Below are positions 1 to 7,159 of a stretch of DNA of 33,949 bases, one piece after another. The translations under genes and the position numbers were made by a program. Each line of letters opens with the position of its first letter. Position 1 is the stretch's first letter. The stretch is from CAVALG01 sp963656085 (GTDB lineage: Bacteria > Bacillota > Clostridia > Oscillospirales > Acutalibacteraceae). Below the pieces are notes generated by a model, which saw nothing but the letters and a program-made list of their open reading frames with translations, had not been told where the DNA came from and did not search any database. The stretch is from assembly GCA_963656085.1 (NCBI GenBank), contig CAVKHV010000011.1, forward strand, positions 1 through 33,949, in the 5' to 3' direction.

Positions 1-44
1 CGACGGGTTTTCCTAAAAATATATAGTTCCCGATTTATCACCGC

Positions 45-90
45 TTGCCTTAACGGCAAAATCCGCGGCTTTTCGTAAGCCGCGGATTTT
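45..90. terminator. Hairpin terminator downstream of htrA
   Basis: A perfect 14-bp stem (58-71 with 77-90, loop of 5) is followed on the plus strand by a T-rich tract. A smaller 5-bp hairpin (45-49 with 55-59) overlaps its left side. It lies 30 bases beyond the htrA stop, so it probably ends the regulator-kinase-htrA transcript. The better T-tract is on the plus side, so it may also stop transcripts entering from the left edge. Confidence 0.75.
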
Positions 91-119
91 ATTTTTATAT
101 CTGCATTTTCACAATAAAT

Positions 120-1637
120 TCATTCGCCTGCGGGGAAATTAAACTCCGAATTTCCGCTTTTATTTCCGGAACTGTCCGAACTGTCGTCCGAATCGGCAGT
201 GCTTGAATCGGGAGTATCAACAGCGTAGTAACTTGACGACCCCTTATCTTCAATAAGTTGAACATTATAAACAGACGACGTTTTTGTTTCGTCGCTGTAA
301 ACCGTAAGCGCCAACGTGTCCCCTGCCTTGGAATTTTCTATTATATCAAGCATAATACTGCTGTCGGTTATCTCCTTGTCGTTAACATGGGTAATGATAT
401 CACCCTCTTTTATGCCGTGTTTCGAAAGCGTGCTGTCAGACGAAATACTGGCCACATAAAGTCCAACAGGCAAATCTTTAAGTTCGGATTTTATTTTATC
501 AATAACCGTATAGGTAATACCGAGTTTTGCCCTGCCTTTAACATAGCCGTCGCTTATTAAAAGGTCAACAACATTCTTAACGGTAGTTGAAGGGATTGCA
601 AACCCGATGCCCTCAACATTATCTTCAGCCAGCTTGGCAGACGTTATACCGACAACCTGAGAATATGTGTTTACAAGTGCACCGCCGGAACTGCCGGGAT
701 TTATGGCAGCGTCGGTCTGAATAAACTTGGTGGAATACGAAGTTGTAGTCGAAGCACGCGAGTTAAGCGATGAAACTATACCTTTTGTAAAAGACGGCGT
801 GGTGTTGAGCGAAACTCCCGGATACCCTACCGCAGCAACCGTTTCCCCAATCTGCAATTCCTCGGAGTTTCCGAAGGTTGCCGCTTTTAGGCCTGTCGCT
901 TTTATTTTAAGAACGGCAAGGTCACTCCTTGTATCGCCTGCGATATATTCAGCGTCATATTCCGTTCCGTCATACAAACGAACAATAAACTTCGGCGATG
1001 CAATTTTTGAATATATATGATCGTTGGTAACAACATAACCGTCGGATGTGTATATTACCCCGCTTGCTATTGTTGCGTTTTTGTCATTGTAAACCTTTAT
1101 TGAAACTACCGAAGAAACAGTGTTGTTATAAACCGTTTGGATATCCTCTTCCTTTGAATCGGATTTTGACGCAAGTCCTGCGGTTTTGGGCGCTTTGGAA
1201 TTACCGAAATTTTTACCGAAAACAAATCCGCCCGCAAGGCAAAGCACGCAAAGCATAAGTACCGCTAAAATAATCGCAAATATTTTTGTGCCGCGCTTTA
1301 CACCGGGATCTTCGGGGCTTGCCGCAGGAATTTCGGGTATCAGTAAAGCGTCGGGGGTGTTGTGATATTCAAATCCGGCACCTCTGTAAGCATCCGTATC
1401 ACAGTCGTTTTCCGAATCACCTTCCGCGACTGCGCCTGAACCGACCTCCGCTTCACCTGCGTTATTTGCCGTAATTTCATCAGGTTTACCGCCGTTTTGA
1501 CTGCATTCCGACGGCCCGCACTGCGGCTCGGAAACGAACTCGGCACCTTCGTTAACGGTTTCGGAATTTAAAGATTCGCCGACATCACCGTCGGTGTTTT
1601 CACCGTTCAAAATATTTTCGTTATAATCGTTATTCAT
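120..1637 (-). CDS. htrA: Membrane-anchored HtrA-like serine protease with PDZ domain
   Basis: This is a trypsin-like protease of the DegP/HtrA family, acting outside the membrane on misfolded or surface proteins. Numbered from a GTG at 1643, residues 1-118 are acidic and disordered, 121-143 form one membrane segment, and about 165-365 are the protease domain. The triad is His209 (TNDH), Asp241 (RSDLAVLKI) and Ser319 (NPGSSGGA). A PDZ domain follows at about 374-465, then a Ser/Asp-rich tail. The catalytic loop reads GSSGG where most HtrAs have GNSGG. Two starts compete behind one GAGGAG: GTG at 1643 (spacing 4) and ATG at 1637 (spacing 10). I prefer the ATG. It begins 27 bases after the sensor kinase stop and is the last gene of that operon, an arrangement resembling CssRS- or WalRK-linked HtrA proteases. 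The function call is firm; the substrates are unknown. Confidence 0.93.
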   Translation of the reverse strand: MNNDYNENILNGENTDGDVGESLNSETVNEGAEFVSEPQCGPSECSQNGGKPDEITANNAGEAEVGSGAVAEGDSENDCDTDAYRGAGFEYHNTPDALLIPEIPAASPEDPGVKRGTKIFAIILAVLMLCVLCLAGGFVFGKNFGNSKAPKTAGLASKSDSKEEDIQTVYNNTVSSVVSIKVYNDKNATIASGVIYTSDGYVVTNDHIYSKIASPKFIVRLYDGTEYDAEYIAGDTRSDLAVLKIKATGLKAATFGNSEELQIGETVAAVGYPGVSLNTTPSFTKGIVSSLNSRASTTTSYSTKFIQTDAAINPGSSGGALVNTYSQVVGITSAKLAEDNVEGIGFAIPSTTVKNVVDLLISDGYVKGRAKLGITYTVIDKIKSELKDLPVGLYVASISSDSTLSKHGIKEGDIITHVNDKEITDSSIMLDIIENSKAGDTLALTVYSDETKTSSVYNVQLIEDKGSSSYYAVDTPDSSTADSDDSSDSSGNKSGNSEFNFPAGE

Positions 1638-1664
1638 AAACACATTTCTCCTCTTTGTATGGAT

Positions 1665-3095
1665 TTAATCGACCATTTCAGGCAGCGACAAATCAAATTC
1701 GGTATATTCGCCCGGCTTACTGCGGACAGTTACGCTGCCGCCGTGAATATCGACAATGGTTTTTACTATATAAAGTCCCAATCCGGTGCTGTTTTTATTT
1801 GCGGAACGGGATTTATCCACTTTATAGAACCTGTCAAAAACATACTTGAGTTCGGATTCGGGTATACCCTCGCCGCTGTTTCGTATTTTAACTACGGCAT
1901 CGGTATCGGTCTTTGCGATTATAAACCTGATATAACCGTCCCGACCGGCAAATTTTATGGCGTTATCAATAAGATTATAGAACACCTGTTGCAACAGATC
2001 CGGGTCTGCCGACACTCTTACCGACTCGCAATTTTCCAGACCCTGAATTGACAGTCCGCTTTCCGATATTCGCTGTTCCTGCGAAAGCAGCGTTTTTCCT
2101 ATCAGTTCAACTATATCCACCGTCTGACGGTTGATCTTCATTTCACCCGATTCAAGCTGCGCCAAGCAAAGCATAGAGCGCACAAGGCGTGAAAGCCTTT
2201 TTACTTCGCTTGAAACTATCTGCAAATAGTGTTCCTGCTTTTCGGGCGGCACCGTCCCGTCAATTATCCCGTCGATAAATCCCGCGATGGTTGTCATCGG
2301 GGTTTTAAGTTCGTGCGATACATTGGCAACGAAACTGCGGCGCGTACTTTCAAGCTTAACAAGCGAATCGGTCATACGGTTAAATGAAACCGCCATCTCA
2401 CCTATTTCGTCATTTCCGGTTACCGGAATACGCATCGAAAAATCACCCGTAGCCATTTTTTTGGAAGCCTCCGACATCATACGCAGCGGCTTTGTTATAC
2501 GGTATGTCGTTGCATAAATAATAATGAACATTATTATAAGCGGAATTATGGCACAGATAACGAATATTTTAACTATTTGCGTCAAAAACTCCGCCAACAG
2601 TGAAGCCGGAAGCGAAGCAAATACATAACCGTTTATTTTTCCGCTGCTTGATTTAAGCGGAATGCCGTAAGTATAATAGGCAGCCGAATATCTGCCTTTC
2701 ATATTTCCTTGGTTATAATACTCACCGTCTTTTGCCTGCTTTAAAATATCCTGCTGTATATTTCCTTCGGAATGGGCACAGTTGCCGCTTGCGCGCCATT
2801 CTTCGCAACTGCATAAGAATATGTTACCGTCGGCATCCGATAAAAATATATCTGCGTCAATTGACCGCGAAAGTACAAAAACAACACTTGGCAACGTGGT
2901 GTTAAAACTTCCTGTTCCCTGCGTCTGTTCAAACATATCCGCAACGGTCTCGCAGTTCTCGCTTAACAGTCGTTTTTTATCGTTAGCCAGCATATTGCTG
3001 ACCGAAAAGCTCAACAGTACAACTATCATCGCCATGCACAGTAAAACAGAGGCAAGCGTGGTAAAGTATATTTTTTGAAACAGTTTCCCTTTCAT
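1665..3095 (-). CDS. Two-component sensor histidine kinase
   Basis: This is a membrane kinase of the PhoR/ResE-like class, 476 residues. TM1 is at about 10-32, an extracellular sensor region at 33-167, TM2 at about 172-195, and HAMP at about 196-250. The phosphoacceptor is His261 in SHELKTP. The ATPase domain has an N-box around Asn378 (NLIDNAIKF), a G1 motif (NSGEGIP), an F-box (FDRFYK) and a G2 motif (STGLGLYIVK). The set is complete, so the kinase should be active. The sensor region holds an unusual cysteine/histidine cluster (Cys95, Cys97, Cys106, His108). It starts 12 bases after the regulator stop and precedes htrA, so the three are almost certainly one transcript. The stimulus cannot be read from the sequence. 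Envelope stress or a surface or metal cue are guesses from the HtrA partner and the cysteine cluster. Confidence 0.95.
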   Translation of the reverse strand: MKGKLFQKIYFTTLASVLLCMAMIVVLLSFSVSNMLANDKKRLLSENCETVADMFEQTQGTGSFNTTLPSVVFVLSRSIDADIFLSDADGNIFLCSCEEWRASGNCAHSEGNIQQDILKQAKDGEYYNQGNMKGRYSAAYYTYGIPLKSSSGKINGYVFASLPASLLAEFLTQIVKIFVICAIIPLIIMFIIIYATTYRITKPLRMMSEASKKMATGDFSMRIPVTGNDEIGEMAVSFNRMTDSLVKLESTRRSFVANVSHELKTPMTTIAGFIDGIIDGTVPPEKQEHYLQIVSSEVKRLSRLVRSMLCLAQLESGEMKINRQTVDIVELIGKTLLSQEQRISESGLSIQGLENCESVRVSADPDLLQQVFYNLIDNAIKFAGRDGYIRFIIAKTDTDAVVKIRNSGEGIPESELKYVFDRFYKVDKSRSANKNSTGLGLYIVKTIVDIHGGSVTVRSKPGEYTEFDLSLPEMVD

Positions 3096-3107
3096 TTATA
3101 TCAAGCC

Positions 3108-3809
3108 TTACTTCTGTTTGTTATCTTTATATTCAAACTTGTAACCAACGCCCCAAACGGTTTTAAGATTCCATTCGTCGGAAACGCCCTCAAGTTTTTC
3201 ACGCAAACGCTTTACGTGAACGTCAACCGTACGGGAATCACCGTAATAATCAAATCCCCAAACCTCATCAAGTAATTGGTCACGGGTATAAACACGGTTC
3301 GGATTGCTTGCAAGATGATAGATAAGTTCAAGTTCTTTCGGCGGAGTATCGACCTGCACGCCGTTGACAATAAGTTCATAGTTGGAAAGGTTGATTATAA
3401 GTTTATCGTACCTTACCTCCTTGACCTCTTCTTCGTCATCCGCAACGGTACGGCGCAGCACGGCTTTAACACGGGCAACGACCTCTTTGGTATCAAAAGG
3501 TTTTGAGATGTAATCATCCGCTCCGAGTTCAAGTCCCAATATGCGGTCAAACACCTCACCCTTTGCCGTTATCATAATTATAGGCACCTGTGAGGTTTTA
3601 CGCAATTCGCGGCACACCTGCCATCCGTCAAGTTTCGGAAGCATAATGTCAAGCAGGATAAGATCGGTAGGATTAGCTGCAAACATATCAACAGCAATAC
3701 GTCCGTCGTTGGCTACGACCGTTTCATACCCTTCCTTTTCCATATAAAGTCTCAGCAATTCACAAATATTAGGGTCATCATCTACAATCATTATCTTTAT
3801 CTTTTTCAT
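3108..3809 (-). CDS. OmpR/PhoB-family response regulator
   Basis: The protein is 233 residues, the normal length for the family. The receiver domain (about 3-118) has the acidic pocket at Asp10-Asp12, phosphoacceptor Asp54 (LLDIMLP), Thr81 and Lys103 (SKPF). The C-terminal winged helix (about 133-227) carries the typical recognition region YGDSRTVDVHVKRLREKL. An acidic linker (DDEEEVKE) joins them. A GGAG lies 6 bases before the ATG. It is the first gene of the operon with the kinase and htrA, and is divergent from the beta-helix lipoprotein at 3990. Family members bind direct repeats with about 11-bp spacing, and such repeats are present in this intergenic region and before the second beta-helix gene. 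The PhoP/ResD resemblance is clear, but an orthologous name cannot be assigned. Confidence 0.96.
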   Translation of the reverse strand: MKKIKIMIVDDDPNICELLRLYMEKEGYETVVANDGRIAVDMFAANPTDLILLDIMLPKLDGWQVCRELRKTSQVPIIMITAKGEVFDRILGLELGADDYISKPFDTKEVVARVKAVLRRTVADDEEEVKEVRYDKLIINLSNYELIVNGVQVDTPPKELELIYHLASNPNRVYTRDQLLDEVWGFDYYGDSRTVDVHVKRLREKLEGVSDEWNLKTVWGVGYKFEYKDNKQK

Positions 3810-3853
3810 AATTTTCTCCGTTTCGGCAAAAATATTTTTATTGTATAAATTAT

Positions 3854-3894
3854 TTTATACCAGTGAACTGCGGCTTATGTTAATAAAATATTAA
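3854..3894 (-). promoter_or_regulatory. Candidate promoter of the regulator operon with Pho-box-like repeats
   Basis: Reading the minus strand: TTAATA (3894-3889), five bases, TTAACA (3883-3878), 18 bases, TATAAA (3859-3854). TTAACA can serve as a -35 element and is also the second of two hexamers spaced 11 bp, like the PhoP/PhoB-type repeats of Bacillus. This suggests autoregulation. The -10 fit is fair, not perfect. Confidence 0.5.
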
Positions 3895-3929
3895 GGTTGT
3901 TTTGCAGACAAAATAAAAAAATTAAAATT

Positions 3930-3962
3930 TTCAATAAAACTTCAATATCCCCACCGTATAAT
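3930..3962 (+). promoter_or_regulatory. Activator-type promoter, TTCAAT direct repeat plus TATAAT
   Basis: TTCAAT occurs at 3930-3935 and 3941-3946, and a consensus TATAAT at 3957-3962. The 10-base gap leaves no room for a normal -35; the direct repeat occupies that place. The predicted RNA start is near 3969, about 20 bases before the ATG at 3990. The same spacing and sequence recur on the minus strand at 24777-24809. A response regulator bound to the repeat would act as a class II activator (inference). Confidence 0.65.
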
Positions 3963-3989
3963 TAAGGCACAAAAAGAGGAGGCGTTGAT

Positions 3990-5888
3990 ATGAAAACACG
4001 TTTTAAATCATTCGTAAACAAAACAAAGGAGGAATTATCAATGAAAAAACTGTTGGCTTTAATATGCGCGGCGGTGCTGGTATTCACATTTTCCGCCTGC
4101 GGAAAAAACTCAAAATACGCAGGCAAGACCGTTGCGGGAAAAATCACTAAAATAAGTAATGGTACGGTAACGGTGACATTGGGCGAACTTTCCGAAAACG
4201 AGCAAGACGCACCCGATAAGCCCGACGGCGAGCAGCCGGACGACAATTCTTCGGATAACAACGGCTCGACTCCGCCCCAAAAGCCCGACGGTGACGGTAG
4301 CGAAAGCGGAAATCCCAAATCAAGCGAAGAAAGCAGCAGCGATAATCAAAACAAAACCCCGCCGGAGAAACCGAGCGGTGATGAAGCCGGCGGCAGCGGC
4401 AATACAGACAGCAACAGCGCAAACAATGGCCAAGACGGCAACGGCGGAACACCTCCGCAAATGCCATCAGGCAACGGTACTTCGCCCGATATGGCAGGGT
4501 CTTCAAAAACCTTTACAGCCGGAAAAACGACTTTAAAGATTGACATTTCGGACGCATCTATTGTCAAGAATTCGGAAGCAATCGAAGTGAGCGATCTCAG
4601 TAAAGGCGACGTTTTACAAATCACGTTTGACAGTAACGGTGATGTTAAAACCGTTATAGTTGTGATAGAATCCGGCAGCGGTTCCGGCACGGTTGAGCAA
4701 GGCGACAGTGCCAATACAATAACCGAAGACGGCACATATAAAGACAAAACCTACGATTCAGACGGCGATGACGAAAACGCACTGCGCCTTGACGGTGCTG
4801 AAGTCACTTTGGACGGAATTACCGTAAATAAAAGCGGCGGCTCAAGTTCTAATGTGGAAAGTGGAGATTTTTACGGTATGAATGCAGCCGTGCTTGCCAC
4901 AAACGGCGCAAATGTTACAATTAAAAACGCAAAAATCTCATCAAATGCTCAAAACGGTAACGGCGTGTTCAGTTACGGGGAAGGTACGGTAGTGAATATC
5001 TCCGATTCCGAAATTACCACAAAAGCCGATAACTCGGGCGGTATACAGACAACGGGCGGCGGCACGACCAATGCGACCAACCTGACAGTAACCACAAACG
5101 GAAATTCATCGGCAGCTATCCGCTCCGACAGGGGCGGCGGCACCGTAAATGTTAAAAAAGGCAGTTACACATCAAACGGATACAACTCGCCTGCCGTCTA
5201 TTCCACGGCGGATATTACCGTATCGGACGCCACGCTGACCGCAAACAACTCGGAGGCACTGGTCATTGAGGGTAAAAACTCGATTAAACTTAATAATTGC
5301 ACCGTAACGGGCAATATGAGCGACACGAAGGGTTCAAGTTCGTCCGAAAATGTACACAATGTGATGATATATCAGTCTATGTCTGGTGACGCCGACGTAG
5401 GTACAAGTGAATTTTCGATGAACGGCGGATCGCTTGTTTCAAATAACGGTGATATGTTCTATGTTACAAACACAGCCTGCAAAATATCCCTATCCGGCGT
5501 AGAAATAAAAAATAACGATAACGAAGCATATTTAATGAAGATATGCGGCAATTCCGCCGCACGCGGTTGGGGCACAGCCGGTTCCAACGGCGCACAGGTT
5601 GAATTTACAGCCGACAGTCAGACCCTTTCGGGCAATATTATAGTTGACAGTATATCCACACTTAATATGACGTTTAAAGGTAACAGCACATTTACCGGAA
5701 CAATTAATATAACCGAAAACAATGAAAAAGGCACGGCGGTATCAGACAATGCGGTTATCACTCTTGAGAGCGGCAGCGTCTGGAATTTGACTGGCAACTG
5801 CACCGTAACAAGCATTTCGGGCAGCGGTACAATTAATTTTAACGGCTATACCGTTACTTTGGCTGACGGAACCGTTCTTCGCAGTTGA
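3990..5888 (+). CDS. Surface lipoprotein with right-handed beta-helix domain
   Basis: A secreted lipoprotein, probably a carbohydrate-binding or adhesin-like surface protein. Numbered from the ATG at 3990, the signal peptide core spans about 18-36 with a lipobox ending at Cys37 (TFSAC). A beta-rich segment (about 46-67) is followed by a low-complexity linker (about 70-172) with three PPxxP(D/S)G repeats, then a second beta-rich segment (about 174-227). Residues 241-632 are short Asn/Gly/Thr/Ser-rich strands typical of a pectate-lyase-like parallel beta-helix. No polysaccharide lyase catalytic motif could be identified. There are two in-frame starts, each with a strong ribosome site: ATG 3990 (GAGGAGG) and ATG 4041 (AAAGGAGG). 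The second gives a more normal 20-residue lipoprotein signal, while the first fits the predicted RNA start. It is divergent from the response regulator that may control it. Confidence 0.85.
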   Translation: MKTRFKSFVNKTKEELSMKKLLALICAAVLVFTFSACGKNSKYAGKTVAGKITKISNGTVTVTLGELSENEQDAPDKPDGEQPDDNSSDNNGSTPPQKPDGDGSESGNPKSSEESSSDNQNKTPPEKPSGDEAGGSGNTDSNSANNGQDGNGGTPPQMPSGNGTSPDMAGSSKTFTAGKTTLKIDISDASIVKNSEAIEVSDLSKGDVLQITFDSNGDVKTVIVVIESGSGSGTVEQGDSANTITEDGTYKDKTYDSDGDDENALRLDGAEVTLDGITVNKSGGSSSNVESGDFYGMNAAVLATNGANVTIKNAKISSNAQNGNGVFSYGEGTVVNISDSEITTKADNSGGIQTTGGGTTNATNLTVTTNGNSSAAIRSDRGGGTVNVKKGSYTSNGYNSPAVYSTADITVSDATLTANNSEALVIEGKNSIKLNNCTVTGNMSDTKGSSSSENVHNVMIYQSMSGDADVGTSEFSMNGGSLVSNNGDMFYVTNTACKISLSGVEIKNNDNEAYLMKICGNSAARGWGTAGSNGAQVEFTADSQTLSGNIIVDSISTLNMTFKGNSTFTGTINITENNEKGTAVSDNAVITLESGSVWNLTGNCTVTSISGSGTINFNGYTVTLADGTVLRS

Positions 5889-5906
5889 AAATCATAAATA
5901 TTATAA

Positions 5907-5944
5907 AAACGGGAGTTGCCGAAATAATCGGTAACTCCCCGTTT
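5907..5944. terminator. Bidirectional terminator between lipoprotein gene and ftsZ
   Basis: Arms at about 5907-5922 and 5928-5943 pair with a single bulged base around a short AT loop. It sits between the convergent stops of the lipoprotein gene (5888) and ftsZ (5966) and can serve both. Confidence 0.75.
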
Positions 5945-5965
5945 ATATGTAACAATAAAATAAAA

Positions 5966-7042
5966 TTACTTATTGAAAACGTCCAAAAGAAGATCATTAT
6001 ATTCATCATCGCTCTTATCATCGGCAGCGCTGCTGATAATATCGTTAAGACTGTCGCTCTTTGATGAATCTTTTTTCTTGTTATCGCCGCCCAAGCCGGT
6101 CGCGATAACCATAATTCTGATCTCATCTTCAAGGTTCTCGTCGATTTGAGCACCAAATATGATGTTAGCATCATCGGCATTGCATTTATCGTGAACGATC
6201 ATTGAAGCCTGTTCAACTTCTTCAAGACCGATATCCGGCGAACCGGTTATGCTTATAATTACGCCGCTTGCATTATCCATAGATGTTTCGATAAGCGGAC
6301 TTGTAATAGCGGCATTGGCTGCCTGTTCAGCCTTATCTCTGCCGTTTGCGATACCGACGCCCATATGAGCATAGCCGCCGTCTTTCATTATTGAAGTAAC
6401 ATCTGCAAAGTCAACATTTATAAATGCGGTATTGCTGATAATATCGGAAATGCTCTGAACGCCCTGGCGGAGTACATCATCGGCAATCTGGAAAGCGTTT
6501 TTGAAGGTTATTTTCTGATCGGAAACAAATTTAAGTCTTTCATTAGGTATAACAATAAGACTGTCAACCTGCTCGCGAAGTTCGGCTATACCTATTTCAG
6601 CCTGTTCCATTCTTCTTTTACCCTCAAAAGCGAAAGGCTTTGTAACGATACCTACTGTAAGTATTCCGAGTTCTTTGGCTATCTGTGCAACAACGGGAGC
6701 AGCGCCCGTACCGGTGCCGCCGCCCATACCTGCGGCAATGAATATCATATCGGCATTGCTGAGCGCAGACCTGATCTCGTCTTTAGATTCCTGTGCGGCG
6801 TTCTGACCCTTTTCGGGACTTGCGCCGGCACCCTGACCTTTAGTTACCTTCTCACCGATCTGAATTTTCTTTGAAGCTTTTGAAAGAAAGAGAGCAGCTT
6901 TATCGGTATTTATAGCAACAAATTCAACGCCGCGGACGCCCTCGTCAACCATTCTGTTGACAGCGTTACCGCCGCCGCCACCTACGCCTACAACTTTTAT
7001 CTGAGCAACGTCAGCTGCCTCGTTAATTTTTTCAAACGGCAT
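5966..7042 (-). CDS. ftsZ: Cell division GTPase FtsZ
   Basis: The tubulin-like GTPase that forms the division ring. The nucleotide-binding glycine loop is at 19-25 (GVGGGGGNAV), the tubulin signature GGGTGTGAAP at 107-116, and the T7 synergy loop NVDFADV at 209-215. The start is the ATG at 7042 (MPFEKINEAADVAQIKVVGVG), with AAGGA nine bases upstream. An in-frame upstream extension to 7105 lacks a ribosome site and family similarity. Length is 358 residues, on the short side. The core ends near 317, and the tail (NKKKDSS...YNDLLLDVFNK) lacks the usual DIPxFLR-type peptide that binds FtsA and SepF. It is the last gene of the dcw cluster but has its own promoter, and no ftsA precedes it. Confidence 0.98.
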   Translation of the reverse strand: MPFEKINEAADVAQIKVVGVGGGGGNAVNRMVDEGVRGVEFVAINTDKAALFLSKASKKIQIGEKVTKGQGAGASPEKGQNAAQESKDEIRSALSNADMIFIAAGMGGGTGTGAAPVVAQIAKELGILTVGIVTKPFAFEGKRRMEQAEIGIAELREQVDSLIVIPNERLKFVSDQKITFKNAFQIADDVLRQGVQSISDIISNTAFINVDFADVTSIMKDGGYAHMGVGIANGRDKAEQAANAAITSPLIETSMDNASGVIISITGSPDIGLEEVEQASMIVHDKCNADDANIIFGAQIDENLEDEIRIMVIATGLGGDNKKKDSSKSDSLNDIISSAADDKSDDEYNDLLLDVFNK

Positions 7043-7095
7043 TTTTATCATCCTTCCATTTATGTAAAATCCAAAATCATAACTATACAACAATA

Positions 7096-7124
7096 ATATT
7101 ATCACATATAAATTGTGATTTCAA
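7096..7124 (-). promoter_or_regulatory. ftsZ promoter with palindromic spacer
   Basis: On the minus strand, TTGAAA (7124-7119), a 17-base spacer and TAATAT (7101-7096). An inverted repeat, ATCACA-N7-TGTGAT (7101-7119), fills the spacer and touches both promoter elements, so it could be an operator. The start codon is about 50 bases downstream. Confidence 0.6.
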
Positions 7125-7159
7125 CACTTTTTTTAAATTTGAAAAAAATATTTATCCTG

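Noticed and set aside
4147..4747. Long minus-strand open frames opposite the lipoprotein linker
   Set aside because: Biased low-complexity coding sequence creates open shadow frames; they lack ribosome sites and family similarity.
3990..5888. Lipoprotein as an active pectate lyase
   Set aside because: The fold looks like a beta-helix but no catalytic Arg/Asp lyase motif could be identified; binding or adhesion is a safer reading.
7043..7105. N-terminal extension of FtsZ
   Set aside because: Hydrophobic, without a ribosome site, overlaps the ftsZ leader, and is not found in FtsZ families.
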